This document shows positions 46,281 to 50,585 of a stretch of 50,585 nucleotides of DNA, one piece after another. Made by a program: the position numbers and the translations under genes. Origin of the DNA: Romboutsia weinsteinii (GTDB lineage Bacteria; Bacillota; Clostridia; Peptostreptococcales; Peptostreptococcaceae); assembly GCF_002250835.2 (NCBI RefSeq), contig NZ_NOJY02000023.1, forward strand, positions 1 to 50,585. Direction: 5' to 3'. Position 1 is the first letter of the stretch. The number at the start of each line of letters is the position of its first letter. The notes beneath the pieces are model-generated. The model was not told where the DNA came from and did no database searches. It was given only the letters and a program-made list of their open reading frames with translations.

Positions 46281-47642
46281 TTATTTTTTCTTAACAATTT
46301 TCGCCACACACTCAACGTGCATTGTGTGAGGGAACATATCTACCGGTTGTATTTCTACACATTTAAATCCATGTTGATCTAAATAATTTAAATCCCTTGC
46401 TAAAGTTGATGGGTTACAAGAAACATAAACTACTTTATCTGGGTCCATAGAAACGATTGTATCTAATACCTTTTCATCACAGCCTTTTCGAGGAGGGTCT
46501 ACTACTACTACGTTGGCAGTCTTTCCTTCCTTATACATCTTAGGTACTACTTCTTCAGCTTTACCTACATAAAACTCAACATTATCTAATTTATTTAAAT
46601 CTGCATTAATCTTCGCATCTTTTATAGCATCTTCTACTATCTCTACACCATAAACCTTTTTAGCTTTTTGAGCTAAGAATAATGATATAGTCCCTATCCC
46701 ACAGTATATATCAAATACTGTGTCATTTTCCTCTAGTTCTGCATACTCTAAAGCTTTATTATATAGCACTTCAGTTTGAACTGGATTTACCTGGAAAAAT
46801 GATAGTGGAGATATTTCGAAAACTAAATCTCCTATATAATCATTTATTTTACCATCTCCATAAATAACTATATTTTCTTTTCCAAGTATCACGTTAGTCT
46901 TCTCTCTATTTACATTAACTACCAACGTCTTAAATCCTGGTATATTTTCTCTTAATACTGATGCTAGTTCATTTAGATATGGTAACTTTCTTCCGTTTGC
47001 AACTAATACTACCATTACTTCATTAGTTGTAAATCCTATCTTGGTTACTAAATGTCTTAAAACCCCAGTATTATTTTTTTCATCGTATATACTAACCTTA
47101 TATGCATTGATATAAGTTTTTATTATTTTCATAATTTTATCATTTACATCATGCTGTATTACACACTTATCTGTTGGTATTAGCTCATGACTCTTCTTCT
47201 TATAAAATCCTATCACAGGAGAACCATTTACCTTTTGAATAGGGAATTGAGCTTTATTTCTATACCTTACAGGCGCTTCCATACCTATAGTTTCGTGTAT
47301 AACTACGTCGTCTAACTTTCCTATTCTAGTTACAACTTGTTTAACTTCATTGGTCTTAATATCAAGTTGATTTTGGTAATTAAGCTCTTGAATTTGACAT
47401 CCACCACAATCTTTTAAAGTATCACTACAAATTCTGTCTACTCTAAACGGAGATTTTTCTATAATTTCTAGCATTTTACCCTCTGCATAGTTTTTTTTAG
47501 CCTTAGTAATCCTAACCTTAACTTTATCTTGTATTAATCCGCCCTCTACAAAAACAGTAAATCCATCGTACTTGCCGACTCCAACTCCGCCTTGACCTAT
47601 ATCAACTATATCAACTATATAACTTTCATTCTTTAATAACAT
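46281..47642 (-). CDS. 23S rRNA (uracil-5-)-methyltransferase RlmD/RumA family
   Basis: SAM-dependent methyltransferase of 453 residues. N-terminal TRAM RNA-binding domain (about 1-60, DIGQGGVGVGKYDGFTVFV). A 4Fe-4S cluster is indicated by C72, C79, C82 and a fourth cysteine in TDKCVIQ. The catalytic domain has FDIYCGIGTISLFLA (SAM), DPPRKGCD, and nucleophile C409 in VSCNPSTLARDL. It makes m5U in 23S rRNA (U1939 and, in Gram-positive RlmCD, also U747). Which position(s) it modifies cannot be read from sequence. ATG at 47642 follows ACGGAGG. Confidence 0.93.
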   Translation of the reverse strand: MLLKNESYIVDIVDIGQGGVGVGKYDGFTVFVEGGLIQDKVKVRITKAKKNYAEGKMLEIIEKSPFRVDRICSDTLKDCGGCQIQELNYQNQLDIKTNEVKQVVTRIGKLDDVVIHETIGMEAPVRYRNKAQFPIQKVNGSPVIGFYKKKSHELIPTDKCVIQHDVNDKIMKIIKTYINAYKVSIYDEKNNTGVLRHLVTKIGFTTNEVMVVLVANGRKLPYLNELASVLRENIPGFKTLVVNVNREKTNVILGKENIVIYGDGKINDYIGDLVFEISPLSFFQVNPVQTEVLYNKALEYAELEENDTVFDIYCGIGTISLFLAQKAKKVYGVEIVEDAIKDAKINADLNKLDNVEFYVGKAEEVVPKMYKEGKTANVVVVDPPRKGCDEKVLDTIVSMDPDKVVYVSCNPSTLARDLNYLDQHGFKCVEIQPVDMFPHTMHVECVAKIVKKK

Positions 47643-47694
47643 AGGTTTATCCTCCGTACATTTATTTTAATAAACTTCAATATTTTATTTTACC

Positions 47695-47721
47695 AAAAAA
47701 ATAGAGGCTTATAAAGCCCCT
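47695..47721 (-). terminator. Terminator of the 232-residue membrane protein gene
   Basis: AGAGGCTT / AAGCCCCT stem (one G-U pair on the minus strand) with a 3-base loop, followed by ATTTTTTT. It overlaps the stop codon and separates the gene from rlmD. Confidence 0.75.
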
Positions 47722-48418
47722 ATATAAATAAATCTTTACTTTTATATCCTCTGTACAGCTGTAAGCAAGCAAATATTAATAATACAGCTCCACCTAATGG
47801 ACCAATATATACTAAACTTTTAGCTAAACTTTCACTTACTCCACTATTTATAATAGCTGTGACTGCTCCTGCATAGTCTGAAAATGCATTGATTCCATAT
47901 CTTAGCCATGTAAATGATGTCATTAGCGCAACCGGAACTAGACTCAGCGTCATATAAAATCCACTTATAGACCTTTTCTTAACTCCTTTTAATCCTAGAT
48001 AAATTGGGATAAAGAATAGTATTGGTAATATAAATCCATAAAACTGTGGTGATAGCGCTAAGAATAAAATAGAGCTAAATAAAAAGCTCGTTATATACTT
48101 TCTCAAATTATTTGTGCTTCCTCTAAAATCACATAACGATGCTTTGAGATATCTTATATATATTTCTATACTGCTTTCTAATTTTTCATTGCCTTTTTCT
48201 CTTGAATTCCTTATCTCTTTCGTTAACTCTATACCCTTTGAATTCAATTGATTATATTGATTCTTAAAGTTCTCTGATATTTCTATTTGCTGATAAGTTT
48301 TATGTATTTCTTGTAAAGTTGATATATATTTACTTCTTTTATTTTCTCTTATGTATTTTGCCTTTCCTATTTCAACACTCAATTGATTAATTGTACTCAC
48401 TACTAAATTTGCATTCAT
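47720..48418 (-). CDS. Unknown membrane protein with N-terminal coiled coil (232 residues)
   Basis: I do not recognise a family. Residues 1-105 are hydrophilic and helical with heptad-like spacing (IHKTYQQIEISENFKNQYNQLNSKGIELT region), likely a coiled coil in the cytosol. Residues about 106-225 hold four hydrophobic segments (SFLFSSILFLALSPQFYGFILPILFFIPIYLGL, FYMTLSLVPVALMTSF, AKSLVYIGPLGGAVLLIFACL). No enzyme motif and no signal peptide. ATG at 48418 follows AGGGGGG, so it is well expressed. Stands alone between two terminators upstream of rlmD. Confidence 0.75.
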   Translation of the reverse strand: MNANLVVSTINQLSVEIGKAKYIRENKRSKYISTLQEIHKTYQQIEISENFKNQYNQLNSKGIELTKEIRNSREKGNEKLESSIEIYIRYLKASLCDFRGSTNNLRKYITSFLFSSILFLALSPQFYGFILPILFFIPIYLGLKGVKKRSISGFYMTLSLVPVALMTSFTWLRYGINAFSDYAGAVTAIINSGVSESLAKSLVYIGPLGGAVLLIFACLQLYRGYKSKDLFI

Positions 48419-48510
48419 CGTAGACCCCCCTTGTTTATATATTACTATATATGCTATTCATATATCAGAATATTTTAACTTTTATATTTTTCATGCATGG
48501 TATGTAGCTA

Positions 48511-48538
48511 AAAAACCCTACAACTAAGTAGGGTTTTT
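48511..48538. terminator. Terminator of the SNF transporter operon
   Basis: AAAAACCCTAC / GTAGGGTTTTT, an 11-bp perfect stem with a 6-base loop and T runs on both strands, 17 bases after the 32-residue partner gene. Confidence 0.85.
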
Positions 48539-48555
48539 GTATATATTTTTAAAAC

Positions 48556-48654
48556 TTATTTTTGATCTTTTATTATTTTATTCATTGATATCCCTATAGT
48601 CGTAAATATAATAACCCATATCGTTCCCATAAACCCCCATGCAACACCTGTCAT
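48556..48654 (-). CDS. Single-helix small partner of the SNF transporter (MetS-like), 32 residues
   Basis: A 32-codon ORF too short for normal calling. It begins MTGVAWGFMGTIWVIIFTTI, one membrane helix, and ends in a basic, charged tail (NKIIKDQK). GAGGAGG stands in front of the ATG at 48654, 30 bases after the transporter stop, and a terminator follows. Small one-helix proteins encoded right after SNF/NSS-type transporters are known from the MetP-MetS amino acid importer, where MetS is required for activity. So this is probably the small subunit of the upstream transporter; the sequence match to MetS is only in size and topology. Confidence 0.68.
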   Translation of the reverse strand: MTGVAWGFMGTIWVIIFTTIGISMNKIIKDQK

Positions 48655-48684
48655 TTATACATTCCTCCTCTTTATTTATGAATA

Positions 48685-50250
48685 TCATTTCGCTAATTCT
48701 TTATTGGCATCTATCTCAGCTCTATATTTACTTCTAATAGATTTATAAGATTGTATAAATCCTATTAGTAATACCCCAAATACAACAACTCTACCTAGGT
48801 TAACCCATATAGCAAACTCTGGTATTTCTGCTATATAACTAGGAACTATCTTAAAATTACCAGCTAACCAGTAATCTCTTGTAAAAAATACTAAGAAAGT
48901 TATTATAGTAACTGGAGTTAAGAATTGATGGAATAATCTAAAGAACCACTTAGGAACCTTCCATAGTCCACCTCTATTCATTTCTTCAAGTGCACTATCT
49001 CTTACACACCATCCAATTACTATTATTTCTATTAATCCTAAAACTATAAGAATATAGTTACCTATCCAGTTATCAACCTCTGTGAAATATACCAAGTTAG
49101 CGCTCTTAGTTAAAATTGACTCTAATGCTATTGGGGCTCCAACTATTAAGTATCCAATAAATACTATCCAAGCACCTTTTTTTCTTTCTATTCCTGCATC
49201 TTCTTCTAGTAATGCAACTAGGTAGTTATACATAGCTATTGCCGATGTTATACCTGCAAAGAATAATAAGAAGAACCACATAGCTCCAAATATTCCACCA
49301 CCTGTCATCGTACTAAATACATTAGGTAAGGCCATAAATGCTAGCCCTATACTTCCTTTTATACCTTCAGGTCCTAAAAATGCATATGCAATAGGTATAA
49401 CAGCTGTACCACCTAATATAACCTCTGCAAATTCATTAAGTGATATTGTTGCGACAGATGCTGTAATTATATCCTCATCTGGTTGTAGATAAGAAGCATA
49501 GTTGTGAATTATTCCCATTCCTAAAGATAGTGTAAAGAATATCTGACCTGCTGCAGCTATAGCAGATTGCCATGATAATTGACTAAAATCTGGATTCCAT
49601 ATAAAATTTAATCCTGCTAATGAACTCCAATCAGGGTCAACAGGAGAACCTAATGTTAATGCTCTAACACCTAATATTATCCCAAATACATATAATACCG
49701 GCATCATAATTTTCGCCCATGATTCTATACCTTTTTGTATTCCTTTCATAACTGCTACTGCTAAAAATATTAATGCTAGTACCCAGAAAACTAAATTCTT
49801 AGGATCTTGAATGTAATTTGCAAAAAATCCTGTTGGATCTCCTGTATATCCACCTGTCAAAGAGCTTACGGCAAATCCAAGTGACCATCCTATTATATGA
49901 TTGTAGTATGAGTTAACTAGTATAGTAACTCCAAAGGCTATCATTCCACATAGTGCTCCAACTATAATTGCCTTCTTAGGTTTCATAGCCTTCTTTGCTT
50001 GCAAGTACATCATAGGTCCCAATGTACCGTGTCCATGCTTACCTCCATAACGCCCTATACTCCACTCTACTAACATTATAGGTATACCTATAACGATTAG
50101 AGCAAAGAAATATGGTATCATAAATGCTCCCCCACCATTGGACGCAGCTACATATGGAAATCTCCAAAAATTCCCAAGTCCAACAGCATTTCCAGCCATC
50201 GCTAGTATAAGTCCTATTTTCGATCCCCAATTCTCTCTACTTTCTGCCAT
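48685..50250 (-). CDS. Sodium:neurotransmitter symporter (SNF/NSS) family transporter
   Basis: Membrane transporter of 521 residues, about 12 helices, of the LeuT fold. TM1 has the unwound sodium and substrate site GNAVGLGNFWRFPYVAASNGGGAF, the family signature. TM6 region GQIFFTLSLGMGIIHNYASY and TM8 FFAGITSAIAMYN also match. It imports an amino acid with Na+; the substrate is not readable. ATG at 50250 follows AAGGGGG. It is followed by a 32-residue one-helix gene, likely its partner. Confidence 0.93.
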   Translation of the reverse strand: MAESRENWGSKIGLILAMAGNAVGLGNFWRFPYVAASNGGGAFMIPYFFALIVIGIPIMLVEWSIGRYGGKHGHGTLGPMMYLQAKKAMKPKKAIIVGALCGMIAFGVTILVNSYYNHIIGWSLGFAVSSLTGGYTGDPTGFFANYIQDPKNLVFWVLALIFLAVAVMKGIQKGIESWAKIMMPVLYVFGIILGVRALTLGSPVDPDWSSLAGLNFIWNPDFSQLSWQSAIAAAGQIFFTLSLGMGIIHNYASYLQPDEDIITASVATISLNEFAEVILGGTAVIPIAYAFLGPEGIKGSIGLAFMALPNVFSTMTGGGIFGAMWFFLLFFAGITSAIAMYNYLVALLEEDAGIERKKGAWIVFIGYLIVGAPIALESILTKSANLVYFTEVDNWIGNYILIVLGLIEIIVIGWCVRDSALEEMNRGGLWKVPKWFFRLFHQFLTPVTIITFLVFFTRDYWLAGNFKIVPSYIAEIPEFAIWVNLGRVVVFGVLLIGFIQSYKSIRSKYRAEIDANKELAK

Positions 50251-50315
50251 TGATTTTCCCCCTTTTATTAGTATTATTATATTTATATTTTATAAAGGAA
50301 ATAATTATTACTCTT

Positions 50316-50357
50316 TATAGATTGAATCATTTGAATTTTCAAATAATTCAATCTATA
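50316..50357. repeat. Long near-perfect hairpin upstream of the SNF gene
   Basis: TATAGATTGAAT pairs with ATTCAATCTATA, then one mismatch, then ATTTGA / TCAAAT: about 18 of 19 positions pair around a short loop. It lies between the pyruvate kinase terminator and the SNF start (66 bases before it). It could be an operator or an RNA leader element. Confidence 0.55.
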
Positions 50358-50362
50358 AAATA

Positions 50363-50389
50363 ACCACTAAGCTTACAAAACTTAGTGGT
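50363..50389 (-). terminator. Probable terminator of the upstream (pyk-like) gene
   Basis: ACCACTAAG / CTTAGTGGT, a 9-bp perfect stem with a 9-base loop; the minus-strand T tract (TTATTTTAT) is interrupted. It lies about 120 bases after the stop at 50510. Confidence 0.6.
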
Positions 50390-50509
50390 CAAATATATAA
50401 CTTAAAAATATAGTATCACTTATTGGATATATTTTCAAGTTTATTTTTTAAATTTTCTAAATATTCCAGTAATTTTATGTTATATTCTAAATATTTATTC
50501 TATAGAGTT

Positions 50510-50585
50510 TTATAAAACTCTACTTGATCCTCTGTATACAACGCCTCTTGCAGCATCTACTGTAACAGTTTCTCCATCTTTAACT
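50510..50585 (-). CDS. C-terminus of a PEP-utilising swivel domain protein, probably pyruvate kinase
   Basis: Only the last 24 codons and the stop (TAA at 50512-50510) are inside the window. They read VKDGETVTVDAARGVVYRG followed by SSRVL. The pattern DGETVTVDA.RGVVY.G is the end of the PEP-mobilising (swivel) domain that many Firmicute pyruvate kinases carry as an extra C-terminal domain. PEP synthase and related enzymes share this domain but usually not at the extreme C-terminus. The bulk lies beyond the right edge, so the identity is a probable one only. Confidence 0.6.
   Translation of the reverse strand, partial: VKDGETVTVDAARGVVYRGSSRVL

Overview
The window looks like a core chromosome segment of a low-GC, spore-forming clostridium of the Peptostreptococcaceae (Clostridioides / Paraclostridium / Romboutsia type). 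The basis is AT-rich DNA with strong AGGAGG-type ribosome binding sites, a hydroxyproline dehydratase operon whose active-site residues fall at the positions I recall for Clostridioides difficile HypD, a compact second type IV pilus locus, a fused rph/rdgB gene, and a gene order (spo0E-like, feoAB, proC-hypD-hypE, pgi, pil, engB-lon, clpX-clpP-tig, rph-rdgB, ligA) that I recall from C. difficile. No phage, insertion sequence, CRISPR array, rRNA or tRNA was seen. Nearly everything is on the minus strand; the exceptions are feoAB and one spore-surface-like gene.

Layout. 1-2.3 kb: phosphate importer genes pstA (partial), pstC and pstS. 2.5-7.0 kb: oligoendopeptidase F, DegV, MgtC-like and MscS proteins, and a 53-residue Spo0E-like protein too short for ordinary ORF calling. 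7.3-9.6 kb: feoA-feoB with a sigma-A-type promoter and a Fur-like palindrome. 9.6-13.8 kb: hypE-hypD-proC, which converts trans-4-hydroxy-L-proline to proline. 13.9-21.8 kb: HtrA protease, phosphoglucose isomerase, Na/phosphate symporter, an FAD oxidoreductase, an unknown protein and a SEC-C protein. 22.0-27.5 kb: a minimal type IV pilus operon (DUF881 protein, pilB, pilC, prepilin, pilM, pilN, pilO). 27.6-30.3 kb: a two-P-loop ATPase and an amino acid permease. 30.4-37.3 kb: protein quality control (engB-lon and tig-clpP-clpX). 37.3-41.8 kb: DUF2179 protein, YfcE phosphodiesterase, RNase PH/RdgB fusion and NAD-dependent DNA ligase. 42.0-43.1 kb: an orphan plus-strand gene with a BclA-C-like head and an unrecognised second domain. 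43.2-50.6 kb: hydroxyacid dehydrogenase, DUF3783 protein, a flippase-like membrane protein, RlmD, an unknown membrane protein, an SNF-family transporter with a 32-residue partner, and the 3' end of a probable pyruvate kinase.

How it works together. Three arrays of TTAACA-like hexamers at an exact 11-bp period (upstream of pstS, pstC and the Na/phosphate symporter) tie two unlinked phosphate uptake systems into one probable PhoP regulon. The hyp operon and proC form one pathway. The pilus locus is compact, with touching or overlapping genes, but has no prepilin peptidase, retraction ATPase or second pilin here.

The points most worth a second look are: start signals that point at ATT or ATA codons (pilM, mgtC, possibly pilB); the Spo0E-like and transporter-partner microproteins; the orphan spore-surface-like protein; and several perfect inverted repeats, notably a 23-bp one after clpX. 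I see no clearly new multi-gene system. Residue positions come from reading the sequence; functions come from family knowledge without any database search.
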